Positions 6,759 through 13,974 of a stretch of 18,398 nucleotides of DNA are shown here, in pieces. Source of the stretch: CAIXPS01 sp034430115 (GTDB lineage: Bacteria; Chloroflexota; Anaerolineae; J036; Brachytrichaceae); NCBI GenBank assembly GCA_034430115.1, contig DAOUFG010000055.1:1-18398 (forward strand). Direction: 5' to 3'. Under the pieces are notes generated by a model. It was not told the DNA's origin. It saw nothing but the letters and a program-made list of their open reading frames with translations, and did no database searches. How positions within the stretch are numbered: the stretch's first letter is position 1; every line of letters begins with the position of its first letter. Position numbers and translations under genes: made by a program.

Positions 6759-8056
6759 GTTTGTATTTTGGCATCCACCTGCTTGAAGGTTTCCGCCACG
6801 TCGTCGCCGTTGATGGCCTTGTGCACGCCATCTGCCACGGCTGATTGCACCAGCCCGGTGTAGAAGTTGCCGCACTGGGTTGGATAGCTGGGCGGGTAGA
6901 TGGCCATATCGGCGCTCTGATAAAACACCTGCATATTCGCCGGGGGCTCTTTGCTTGCCGTGGAGGAATCTGCCGCGAGTGAGGTGAGCACCGGCAACCC
7001 AACGTGGTTAAGCGCGATGGCGTGTTGCACTTCGGGGCTGACCATCGTTTTCAAGAACGCCCAGGCCAGATCCCGATGCGTGGATTGTTTGGCGATGCCA
7101 AATCCATAGGTGAGTGTGCCGGTATAGCGTCCGTCTGGATGCGCGGGCATGCGTTGCACGTCCCACTCAAATAGCTTGCCGATTTGCTGTTGCAGCATAT
7201 TGCTGCTGCCCGCAATGCCAAACATCACGGCACACTTGGCGCTGATGAAACAGCCCCTTCGCGCGTTGAGCGGCATGGCGACCTGATAGCGTGTCCACAG
7301 GTCGATGTAAGCCTGGATGCCCGCCAGCGATTCCGGCGTGCTAAAGGTGGATTGTTTGCCGTCGGCGCTCAATACGTCGCCGCCGTAGCCACGGATCCAG
7401 GGCACCAAGTAGCCCCACCACCCGGGGTCCAGTTGCCCAAAGTAGGAATAGTCCACGCAGGTAACGTCGCCGTGCACTGCTTGAATCTGTTTGCAAGCGG
7501 CCAACATGTCGTCCCACGTCCAGTCCGGGCTGGGAGAGGAACTGCCGGAATCTGCGAAGAGACCCTTGTTGTAATACATCTCGACGTTATCCATCACTGC
7601 CGGGATCACGTAAAGCCCAGGCGCGTGGCTCACGCCACCCAGCGCGAGCGCGTGGGCGTCGATATCCTCTCGTTTAAAGCCGGCGTCGGAGTTGGCAATT
7701 TCGCTCATGTCCAGCAGTAACCCTGCATCCACCAGTGAGGGCGTCAATGAGTCAATCGACCAGACGATGTCCGGGGCGCTGGTGGTGTTGAGCTTCGTGC
7801 CCAGTTCGGTCGCCGGGTCACTGCTGATCGGGTCGAGGACGATTCGCACTTCCGGGTGCTGGGTTTGGAAGGCTTTCACGATGACGTCCAGCACTTCGTC
7901 AACCGGCGATTGGCGGTAGGTATAGATGCGCAGGATGACCGGTTCCGCGGGCGTTGGCGTGAGGGGTGGCGCAGGTGCCAGAAACCCGCACGAAAGAAGG
8001 CTCAAGCTCAGCGTGAAGGCGAGCGCCCGCGTCAAGATGTTGCGCAAGGGTTTCAT
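6734..8056 (-). CDS. Extracellular solute-binding lipoprotein (ABC transporter family 1)
   Basis: A 440-residue substrate-binding protein of the family-1 type (sugars, polyols, glycerol-3-phosphate and similar). A signal peptide ends at a lipobox LLSCG with Cys23 as the lipidated residue, followed by a Pro/Thr linker. The family-1 fold is visible: VILRIYTY, FQTQHPEVRIVLDP, APDIVW, GLYVIPAVMDNVEMYYNKGLF, DWTWDDMLAACKQI, YGFGIAKQSTHRDLAWAFLKTMVSPEVQ, and LNHVGLPVLTS. Six cysteines besides the lipobox Cys, two within GCFISAKC, suggest disulfides outside the membrane. No permease or ATPase gene for it is present, so it is an orphan here. It is divergent from pstS and shares the 158-bp region with the Pho box. 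Substrate is unknown; a phosphate-ester ligand is only a guess. Confidence 0.87.
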   Translation of the reverse strand: MKPLRNILTRALAFTLSLSLLSCGFLAPAPPLTPTPAEPVILRIYTYRQSPVDEVLDVIVKAFQTQHPEVRIVLDPISSDPATELGTKLNTTSAPDIVWSIDSLTPSLVDAGLLLDMSEIANSDAGFKREDIDAHALALGGVSHAPGLYVIPAVMDNVEMYYNKGLFADSGSSSPSPDWTWDDMLAACKQIQAVHGDVTCVDYSYFGQLDPGWWGYLVPWIRGYGGDVLSADGKQSTFSTPESLAGIQAYIDLWTRYQVAMPLNARRGCFISAKCAVMFGIAGSSNMLQQQIGKLFEWDVQRMPAHPDGRYTGTLTYGFGIAKQSTHRDLAWAFLKTMVSPEVQHAIALNHVGLPVLTSLAADSSTASKEPPANMQVFYQSADMAIYPPSYPTQCGNFYTGLVQSAVADGVHKAINGDDVAETFKQVDAKIQTCLDAATP

Positions 8057-8063
8057 GGCTCAT

Positions 8064-8072
8064 GGTATAGCA
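8064..8072 (-). promoter_or_regulatory. Extended -10 of the solute-binding protein gene (leaderless geometry)
   Basis: The minus strand reads TGCTATACC, an extended -10. Seven bases separate it from the ATG at 8056, so transcription would begin at the start codon. There is no ribosome binding site before the ATG. The spacing is the same as at tsaD. Confidence 0.4.
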
Positions 8073-8130
8073 CGAAATCCATGAAATTGGAACTCTATTT
8101 CGATGGAAGGCACATTTACAGGGCGGACGG

Positions 8131-8174
8131 CTTAACATTCGCTTAATCAATCCTTTACATTGACTTAAATGTGC
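8131..8174 (+). promoter_or_regulatory. Pho box: four tandem 11-bp PhoB-type repeats upstream of pstS
   Basis: Four direct repeats follow each other with an exact 11-bp period: CTTAACAT (8131), CTTAATCA (8142), CTTTACAT (8153) and CTTAAATG (8164), each followed by a 3-bp variable spacer. This is the architecture of PhoB/PhoP-family sites, including the CTTAAC-type octamer repeats with 3-bp spacers of cyanobacterial Pho boxes. The array ends 41 bp before the pstS ATG. A GATAAC at 8178-8183 may be the -10. The PhoB-type regulator at 13224 is the probable ligand. Confidence 0.75.
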
Positions 8175-8214
8175 GTTGATAACCTCCCATTCCAGAGGAG
8201 ATTTATAAGTATCA

Positions 8215-9417
8215 ATGAAAGCAAATAAGACAACGTTTGTCATCTCTACTGCAATTGCAGCGGCAATTGCACTGACGGCGTGCGGTGGTGCTACACCTAC
8301 CGCGCAGGTTGTGAAAGAAACTGTTGTTGTTCAGCAGACGGCGGTAGTCAAAGAAACACAGGTCGTGGAAATAACAAGCACACCCGATGCGAGCATGGCT
8401 GCGGAGCCAACCGATGCACCCGGGTCTGTGCAACTGAATGCTTCGGGCGCGACTTTCCCCCAGCCGCTCTATGAAGACTGGGCCTTTGGTTATAGCCAGG
8501 TTGATCCTTCCGTGGTGATTAACTACGGCGGTGGCGGTTCTGGCCAGGGCATCAAAGACATCAAGGCCGGAAACGTTGACTTCGCCGGCTCTGATGCGCC
8601 GTTGTCGGATCAAGACTATACCGATAACCCGAACCTGCAAATGCTCCCCACCGTGGCGGGCGCAGTCGTGTTGGCCTACAACGTGCAAGGCATCACAACC
8701 CCGATCACGCTGAATGGTGACGTGGTGGCCGGCATTTACCTGGGCACGATTGAGAACTGGAATGACCCTGCGATTGCTGCGTTGAACCCGGACGTAACGT
8801 TCCCCAACACACCGATTAACGTGGTGCACCGCTCCGATGGTTCGGGCACGACCAATATCTTCACCCACTATCTCTCGGCTGCGAGCGCGGACTGGAAGAG
8901 TGGTCCTGGCGCTGGCACGTCGGTTGATTGGCCGGTGGACAAACTGAAGCGCGGTCAGGGCGGCAAGGGCAACCCCGGTGTGGCCGCTGCGATTCAGAAT
9001 ACCACTGGCGCCATTGGCTACGTGGAATTGGCCTATGCCAAGAACAATGGCATCCTGTATGCCAAGATGGTCAATCCTGCTGGCAAGACCGTGGAAGCCA
9101 GCATCCCCAGCACCGTCGCCGCTTTGGGCACGGCCCAGTTTGATGAGCACCTGGCGACCTACATCGTGAACAGCTCGCCGGATGATGCCTGGCCGATTGC
9201 CGGTGTCACATACTTGCTGGTGAACAAAGACTACCAGGATTGCAAGAAAGCCGAAAAGTTGGTCAACTTCATCAACTGGGCGCTCACCTCAAAGGCAGCC
9301 AGTGACCGCGCGGCCAAGCTGCTCTACGCACCGCTGCCCGGCGATGTGCTGACGAAGGTTATCGACACAGCCAAGACGATCACTTGCCAGGGCCAGCCGA
9401 TAAAGATGGCTCAGTAA
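8215..9417 (+). CDS. pstS: Phosphate ABC transporter, phosphate-binding lipoprotein PstS
   Basis: PstS captures inorganic phosphate outside the membrane and delivers it to PstCAB. The 400-residue product has a signal peptide with lipobox LTACG (Cys23), then a linker (31-52) built from VVKET / VVVQQT-type units that should hold the domain off the membrane, as is common in Chloroflexota binding proteins. The mature domain has the PstS signatures: LNASGATFPQPLYEDW, YGGGGSGQGIKDI, DFAGSDAPL, VLAYNV, GTIENWNDPAI, and the phosphate-binding RSDGSGTTNIF (206-216). AGAGGAG at 8194-8200 is the ribosome site, although its 14-nt spacing to the ATG is long. An upstream Pho box and a downstream terminator suggest high, phosphate-controlled expression. 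Confidence 0.97.
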   Translation: MKANKTTFVISTAIAAAIALTACGGATPTAQVVKETVVVQQTAVVKETQVVEITSTPDASMAAEPTDAPGSVQLNASGATFPQPLYEDWAFGYSQVDPSVVINYGGGGSGQGIKDIKAGNVDFAGSDAPLSDQDYTDNPNLQMLPTVAGAVVLAYNVQGITTPITLNGDVVAGIYLGTIENWNDPAIAALNPDVTFPNTPINVVHRSDGSGTTNIFTHYLSAASADWKSGPGAGTSVDWPVDKLKRGQGGKGNPGVAAAIQNTTGAIGYVELAYAKNNGILYAKMVNPAGKTVEASIPSTVAALGTAQFDEHLATYIVNSSPDDAWPIAGVTYLLVNKDYQDCKKAEKLVNFINWALTSKAASDRAAKLLYAPLPGDVLTKVIDTAKTITCQGQPIKMAQ

Positions 9418-9442
9418 GCGTTTTTTGGTGAAATGGGAAAAG

Positions 9443-9480
9443 AGCCTCCCGCGCGAGCACGTTGTCGGGAGGCTGTTTTT
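9443..9480 (+). terminator. Intrinsic terminator between pstS and pstC
   Basis: A 9-bp stem AGCCTCCCG (9443-9451) pairs with CGGGAGGCT (9466-9474) around a 14-nt loop, followed by a run of five T. It lies 26 bases after the pstS stop. Because pstC has no obvious separate promoter, it is best read as a partial terminator that makes more pstS than pstCAB message. Confidence 0.75.
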
Positions 9481-9500
9481 GTCTGTGGGTAGTGGTGTTC

Positions 9501-9545
9501 TGCCTGCCCGGTGTAATAAGCGTTTCATGGGGCAGCGGGCAGGCA
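9501..9545 (+). other. Second hairpin in the pstC leader
   Basis: TGCCTGCCCG (9501-9510) pairs perfectly with CGGGCAGGCA (9536-9545), leaving a 25-nt loop. There is no T-run after it. It sits between the pstS terminator and the pstC ribosome site (GAGAGG, about 9553-9558), so it could protect or process the pstCAB message or influence pstC translation. Confidence 0.4.
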
Positions 9546-9563
9546 AGAAGATGAGAGAGGTGT

Positions 9564-10559
9564 ATGACAGCAATCAGTGAACCGCGGCGAGAGCGACAGC
9601 CATCTTCGGCGATCAACCGCATGCTCCAGCATGGTGACATACCTTACAAAGTCATCATTGTGTTAGCTGCGCTGGCTGTACTCGTGTTAATGATCGGCGT
9701 AGGAGTGATGCTGTGGATTGCATCGGGCGAGACGCGCGCGAGTGAGGGCCTGTCGTTCATCACCGCGCAAGAGTGGAACCCGGTGGGCGGCCAATTCGGA
9801 GCCGCGCCATTCATCGCCGGCACGCTCAGCACATCACTACTGGCATTGATTTTGGCCGTGCCGTTGGGGCTGGGAATCGCTATCTTCTTGGCCGAACTTT
9901 GCCCGGCGAAACTGCGTGCCCCGCTAGGGTTCCTGGTGGAGCTGTTGGCGGCCATCCCGAGCGTTGTTTATGGCGCCTGGGGCATCTTCGTGTTCATCCC
10001 GGCGGTTGTGCAGCCGGTGGGGAACTTCTTGATGAACACCTTTGGCACACCGGGGCAAGGGGTTGAATTGCCGCTCTTTGAGGGGCCGTTCTTCGGCGCG
10101 AGCTACCTGGCAGCCGGACTTATTTTGGCGGTTATGATCCTGCCCACGATTGCGGCGATTTCGAGAGATGTGTTGTTGGCTGTTCCGCGTACCCAGCGCG
10201 AGGGGGCGTTTGGCATCGGCTGCACGCAATGGGAGACGATCTGGCAGGTGGTGTTGCCCTATGGGCTTTCGGGCATCCTGGGTGCGGTGATCCTTGGCCT
10301 GGGGCGTGCTCTGGGCGAGACGATGGCCGTTACGATGGTGATCGGAAACGTCGCGCAAGCGTCGGCGTCGTTGCTCAGCCCCGGCTATACCATGGCGAGC
10401 GTCATCGCCAACGAGTGGGGCGAAAGCCGCACGCCGGCTTATTCTAGTGCGCTGCTGGAAATCGGTCTGATGCTGTTCGTCATGAGCCTGTTGTTGAACT
10501 TGTTGGCGCGTTTACTGGTATGGAGCGTGGCGCGCCGCACGCCGGAACAACGCGCGTAA
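9564..10559 (+). CDS. pstC: Phosphate ABC transporter permease PstC
   Basis: One of the two membrane subunits that form the phosphate channel with PstA. The 331-residue protein has an N-terminal cytoplasmic segment, a TM helix at about 29-52 (VIIVLAALAVLVLMIGVGVML), and five further hydrophobic helices. PstC features include GTLSTSLLALILAVPLGLGIAIFLAEL, LLAAIPSVVYGAWGIFVFIP, ILPTIAAISRDVLLAVPRTQREGAFGIG, and the ABC-contacting loop EGAFGIGCTQWETIWQVVLPYGLSGILGAVILGLGRALGETMAV. The ATG at 9564 follows a GAGAGG ribosome site. It is the first gene after the terminator and is followed 17 bases later by pstA. Confidence 0.96.
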   Translation: MTAISEPRRERQPSSAINRMLQHGDIPYKVIIVLAALAVLVLMIGVGVMLWIASGETRASEGLSFITAQEWNPVGGQFGAAPFIAGTLSTSLLALILAVPLGLGIAIFLAELCPAKLRAPLGFLVELLAAIPSVVYGAWGIFVFIPAVVQPVGNFLMNTFGTPGQGVELPLFEGPFFGASYLAAGLILAVMILPTIAAISRDVLLAVPRTQREGAFGIGCTQWETIWQVVLPYGLSGILGAVILGLGRALGETMAVTMVIGNVAQASASLLSPGYTMASVIANEWGESRTPAYSSALLEIGLMLFVMSLLLNLLARLLVWSVARRTPEQRA

Positions 10560-10576
10560 GGGAGTAAAGAACAGAA

Positions 10577-11476
10577 ATGAGTGCATCTGCTACAACTTCG
10601 CCACTCCAATCGCGTATGCGCGAGCGCCGTATCAAGGCGTCTCGGCAGCATGAGGCCCTGCGCCGTTTTACGAATGTATTTATGCTGGGGCTCACCGGGC
10701 TGGCGACGCTCATCGCGTTGGTGCCGCTGGCATGGATCATCTTCGAGGTGTTTGCGCGCGGCTCGCAGGCGTTGTCGTGGGAATTTTTGACCCAGACCTT
10801 TAAGCCGACTTCGTTGGGCGGTGGTGGCGTATTACATTCCATTGTAGGGACGGTGGTCCTGATCGGCCTGGCTTCGCTTTTTTCTATCCCGCTGGGCATC
10901 CTGGGCGCTTTTTATGTGGTGCGTAACCCCAATACCACCCTGGGGTTGGCGGTGCGCTTCGGCACCGACGTGTTGGCGGGGTTGCCATCGATTGTGGTGG
11001 GCTTGTTTGTTTACACGATCATGGTGGCCGGGCGCACCTACTCGGCGATTTCCGGCGCTGTGGCGCTGGCGATCATGATGTTGCCGATTGTGTTGCGCAC
11101 CACCGAGGAAATGCTGAAGCTGGTGTCGCCGTCGATGCGCGAGGCGAGCCTGGGCCTGGGCGCGCCGGAGTGGAAGACGTCGTTCAACATCATGCTTCCT
11201 GCGGCGCTCACCGGCGTGATTACCGGCTTGATGCTGGCGGTAGCACGTGTGTCGGGTGAGACGGCCCCATTGCTCTTCACGGCGCAGGGGAGCAACGTGC
11301 TTTCAACATCGCTGGACCGGCCTATTGCGTCGCTCCCGTTGACGCTGTTCAAGTATGCGATTGACCCCGACAAGACGCGCAATGCGCAATCCTGGGCCAT
11401 CGCGCTGATTATCGTGGTGATTGTGCTGGGGCTGAACATCGCTGCGCGGTTGATTGCCGATCGGCGCATCAAGTAA
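10577..11476 (+). CDS. pstA: Phosphate ABC transporter permease PstA
   Basis: The second membrane subunit of the phosphate channel, 299 residues. A basic N-terminus (RMRERRIKASRQHEALRR) precedes a first TM helix (FMLGLTGLATLIALVPLAWIIFEV). Family motifs follow: GGGVLHSIVGTVVLIGLASLFSIPLGILGAFYVV, LAGLPSIVVGLFVY, MMLPIVLRTTEEMLKLVSPSMREASLGLGAPEWKT (loop that docks on PstB) and VARVSGETAPLLFTA, which corresponds to the PstA GETAPL signature. The ATG follows GGAG with a 12-base spacing. It lies 17 bases after pstC and 58 bases before pstB, in one operon. Confidence 0.96.
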   Translation: MSASATTSPLQSRMRERRIKASRQHEALRRFTNVFMLGLTGLATLIALVPLAWIIFEVFARGSQALSWEFLTQTFKPTSLGGGGVLHSIVGTVVLIGLASLFSIPLGILGAFYVVRNPNTTLGLAVRFGTDVLAGLPSIVVGLFVYTIMVAGRTYSAISGAVALAIMMLPIVLRTTEEMLKLVSPSMREASLGLGAPEWKTSFNIMLPAALTGVITGLMLAVARVSGETAPLLFTAQGSNVLSTSLDRPIASLPLTLFKYAIDPDKTRNAQSWAIALIIVVIVLGLNIAARLIADRRIK

Positions 11477-11534
11477 GCGACCGCGCTTCGGCAGATTGTA
11501 TGCACGATAATTAATCATAATGATGGAGTAATCA

Positions 11535-12377
11535 ATGGTACGACAGGGATCAATAACTTCTGCTATGGGTGTTGCCGAAACAGATACTGGCGAAATGAAA
11601 GCGGTGGATGCGCCCAAGATGTTGACGGAAAAGCTCTCAATTTTCTATAGCGCATTCAGGGCTGTGGCCGACGTAACGCTGCCTGTGCGCGATCAGAAAA
11701 TTACGGCGATCATCGGGCCTTCGGGTTGCGGCAAGAGCACGTTGCTGCGTTCGTTTAACCGCATGAATGACCTGGTGCCGGGCTCGCACATCGAGGGTAA
11801 GGTCACCCTGGATAGTGACGATATCTATGCCGGTAGCGTGGATGTGGTGGATATTCGCCGCCGCATCGGTATGGTCTTTCAACGCCCCAACCCATTTCCA
11901 AAAACCATTTACGACAATGTGGCTTTTGGTCCGCGCCTTTATGGGCATATGTCAAAGGCCGAACTGGACGAAATCGTGGAGCGCAGCTTGCAGCGTGCCG
12001 CTTTGTGGGATGAGGTGAAGGATAAGCTGAAGCAGTCCGGCATGGCGCTTTCGGGCGGGCAGCAGCAACGCCTGTGCATCGCACGCGCGATCGCGGTGGA
12101 GCCCGAAGTGATTTTGATGGACGAACCATGCTCTGCACTGGACCCCGTCGCCACGCTCAAAATTGAAGAGTTGATGCAGGAGTTGAAGAAGGATTACGCC
12201 ATCGTCATCGTAACCCACAACATGCAGCAGGCCGCTCGTGTGAGCGATTACACTGCCATGATGATGATGCGCTCAGATCGCGCAGGTGAAATGATCGAAT
12301 TTGATGAGACCCAAACGATCTTCACCAAGCCTCACGACAAGCGAACAGAGGATTATGTGAGCGGGAGGTTCGGCTAA
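11535..12377 (+). CDS. pstB: Phosphate ABC transporter ATPase PstB
   Basis: The ATPase that powers phosphate import, on the cytoplasmic face. In 280 residues it has Walker A GPSGCGKST (Lys67), the PstB-specific stretch RPNPFPKTIYDNVAFGPRLYG (about 117-137), the ABC signature LSGGQQQR (172-179), Walker B EVILMDEP (191-198), the D-loop SALDP, and the H-loop histidine His228 in VTHNMQQ. The 30 or so residues before the usual domain start are a slightly long N-terminal extension. The ATG at 11535 has GGAG about eight bases upstream; a later ATG (MKAVDAP, residue 21) is possible. The gene is followed without a gap by phoU. Confidence 0.97.
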   Translation: MVRQGSITSAMGVAETDTGEMKAVDAPKMLTEKLSIFYSAFRAVADVTLPVRDQKITAIIGPSGCGKSTLLRSFNRMNDLVPGSHIEGKVTLDSDDIYAGSVDVVDIRRRIGMVFQRPNPFPKTIYDNVAFGPRLYGHMSKAELDEIVERSLQRAALWDEVKDKLKQSGMALSGGQQQRLCIARAIAVEPEVILMDEPCSALDPVATLKIEELMQELKKDYAIVIVTHNMQQAARVSDYTAMMMMRSDRAGEMIEFDETQTIFTKPHDKRTEDYVSGRFG

Positions 12378-13097
12378 ATGACAACAAGCTCAAGCATTCG
12401 AGCGGCACTCGATCGTGATCTTCACATGGTCCGCGATGACATCTTGCGGATGGGCAGCCTGGTGAATGAGCAGTTACAACTGTCCATCAAGTCGCTCAGG
12501 GAACGCAATCTGGACCTGGCACACCAGGTGATCTCCACGGATGAGCGCATCAATGAACTGCGCTACAAAATCGAAGATGAATGCTTGACAACCATTGCCC
12601 GCCAGCAACCGGCAGCGGCGGACCTTCGTTACATCATCACCGCCATGCACATGTCGGTGGAGTTGGAACGGATGGCCGATCATGCCAGTGGCATCGCCGG
12701 CATCGTGATCCGTATGGGCAGTGAGCCGTTGCTCAAACCATTGATTGATATTCCGCGCATGCAGTCCACCACCTGCGAAATGCTGGATCAGGCGTTGGAT
12801 GCATTTGTGAAGATGGATGCGGCGCAGGCGCGCGCGGTGGTGACGCGCGACGATGAAGTGGATGCGCTGTATAACCAGGTGTTGCGTGAATTGCTCACCT
12901 ACATGGCCCAGGATAAGAAGGTGATCTCGCGCGCGATGTACTTGCTGTGGATCGCGCATAACCTGGAACGCACCGCCGACCGCGTGACCAACTTGTGTGA
13001 ACGGGTCATTTTCGCGGCCACCGGCGAATTGGGTGATTACAAGCCTCCCAAGACCAGCACAGATGCACAGGACGACGCGAGTGTGTCAACGGATTAA
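12378..13097 (+). CDS. phoU: Phosphate signalling regulator PhoU
   Basis: PhoU links the PstSCAB transporter to the PhoR-PhoB system and keeps the Pho regulon off when phosphate is plentiful. The 239-residue protein is all-helical with two similar three-helix PhoU domains, roughly 10-105 and 115-215. Each carries the acidic metal-cluster motif: SVELERMADHASGIAGI in the first and AHNLERTADRVTNLCER in the second. The C-terminal 20 residues are polar and probably disordered. The ATG directly follows the pstB stop codon, and its ribosome site GGGAGG lies inside the end of pstB, so the two are translationally linked. Confidence 0.95.
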   Translation: MTTSSSIRAALDRDLHMVRDDILRMGSLVNEQLQLSIKSLRERNLDLAHQVISTDERINELRYKIEDECLTTIARQQPAAADLRYIITAMHMSVELERMADHASGIAGIVIRMGSEPLLKPLIDIPRMQSTTCEMLDQALDAFVKMDAAQARAVVTRDDEVDALYNQVLRELLTYMAQDKKVISRAMYLLWIAHNLERTADRVTNLCERVIFAATGELGDYKPPKTSTDAQDDASVSTD

Positions 13098-13225
13098 AGG
13101 ACGGATTGCTGTTAACGGATTTAAGAACAGATTGAGCGGATGATCTCGATTTAGCGCATGACAAGTGGACCGGAACAGTCGAACATTTTGCGTCAATCGT
13201 CAATTCAAAATCCAAAATCGAAAAT
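13089..13225 (+). repeat. Repeat-rich phoU-phoB spacer: ACGGATT copies and a tandem heptamer array
   Basis: ACGGATT occurs at 13089, 13101 and 13115, with a variant ACAGATT at 13127; the first copy overlaps the phoU stop. From 13191 to 13225 five 7-bp units follow in exact phase: CGTCAAT twice, then TCAAAAT and two CNAAAAT units, the last containing the A and T of the phoB ATG. The heptamers resemble the short tandemly repeated repetitive (STRR) heptamers of cyanobacteria. This looks like repeat-derived DNA lying between phoU and phoB. Confidence 0.6.
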
Positions 13226-13892
13226 GTCTAGGGTTTTACTTGTAGAAGATGAGACCACTCTGCTGGACCTGGTAGCGCAACATCTGACGCGCGAAGGGTT
13301 TGAGGTGCTTACGGCTACTAATGGCGACGAGGCACTGGAGTTGGCGCGCGCCGAGCAACCGGACGTATGTGTGTTCGACGTGATGTTGCCGGGGCTGGAT
13401 GGGCTATCGCTATGCCGCATTTTGCGCAAGGAGTCGCAAGTGCCCATCATCCTGCTCACGGCGCGCGGCGCGGAGATTGACCGTATCATCGGGTTGGAGA
13501 GCGGGGCCGACGATTACATCGTCAAGCCGTTCAGCTTGCCGGAATTGGTGGCACGCGTGCGCGCAGCGCTGCGGCGCGCGCCAAAGGTGCACGGCGACCT
13601 GTTGCAATGCGGTGATCTGTCGATGGACCTGGCCGGGCGGCGCGTATTTTCGGGCGGCCACGAAGTGAAGCTGAGCCACAAGGAATTTGAGCTGCTGGCC
13701 ACGCTCATGCGCAATAAGGGCGCGGTGCTCTCGCGCGAATTTTTGATCACCCAGGTCTGGGGTTTCGATTTCGATGGTGACCCGCGCACCGTGGACGTGC
13801 ACGTGCGCTGGCTGCGCGAGAAGCTTGAAAAAGATCCTTCGCATCCCAACCGGCTGCAGACCGTGCGTGGCGTGGGCTACCGCATCGACTAA
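13224..13892 (+). CDS. phoB: PhoB-type OmpR-family response regulator
   Basis: A 222-residue transcription regulator, probably the phosphate-starvation activator that binds the Pho box before pstS. The receiver domain (1-118) has the acidic pair E8-D9 in LLVEDE, phosphoacceptor Asp52 in VFDVMLPGLDG, the threonine of LLTARG, and the lysine of YIVKPF. A winged-helix effector domain follows (about 125-220: VKLSHKEFELLATLMRNKGAVLSREFLITQVWGFDFDGDPRTVDVHVRWLREKLE, RLQTVRGVGYRI). I chose the ATG at 13224 because the receiver domain begins there; the ATG at 13158 would translate the heptamer repeats. No ribosome site is visible at 13224. The name rests on context; no phoR kinase follows. Confidence 0.88.
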   Translation: MSRVLLVEDETTLLDLVAQHLTREGFEVLTATNGDEALELARAEQPDVCVFDVMLPGLDGLSLCRILRKESQVPIILLTARGAEIDRIIGLESGADDYIVKPFSLPELVARVRAALRRAPKVHGDLLQCGDLSMDLAGRRVFSGGHEVKLSHKEFELLATLMRNKGAVLSREFLITQVWGFDFDGDPRTVDVHVRWLREKLEKDPSHPNRLQTVRGVGYRID

Positions 13893-13893
13893 C

Positions 13894-13969
13894 AGATGAC
13901 GCACAGGAGAGAGGGTGAAGCGGACACGGTGCTGGTGTGTCATCTCACCTTTGCTCCCCGGCTCTCTCC
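13894..13969. other. Convergent gap with two interleaved inverted repeats
   Basis: Between the convergent phoB-type gene and the PA14 gene, AGATGACGCAC (13894-13904) pairs with GTGTGTCATCT (13935-13945, one G-T pair), and GGAGAGAG (13906-13913) pairs with CTCTCTCC (13962-13969). One arm of the second stem is in the loop of the first. Neither has a T-run, so the region is at best an atypical termination region. Confidence 0.25.
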
Positions 13970-13974
13970 GATCC

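Noticed and set aside
5851..6786. Open frame of 311 aa on the plus strand
   Set aside because: Antisense to the cyclase gene, the small ORF and the end of the binding-protein gene; no family features.
8212..9150. Open frame of 312 aa on the minus strand
   Set aside because: Antisense shadow of pstS; the protein is Arg/His-rich and resembles no family.
13158..13223. N-terminal extension of the PhoB-type regulator
   Set aside because: The added residues come from the heptamer repeats, and the receiver domain begins naturally at the ATG at 13224.
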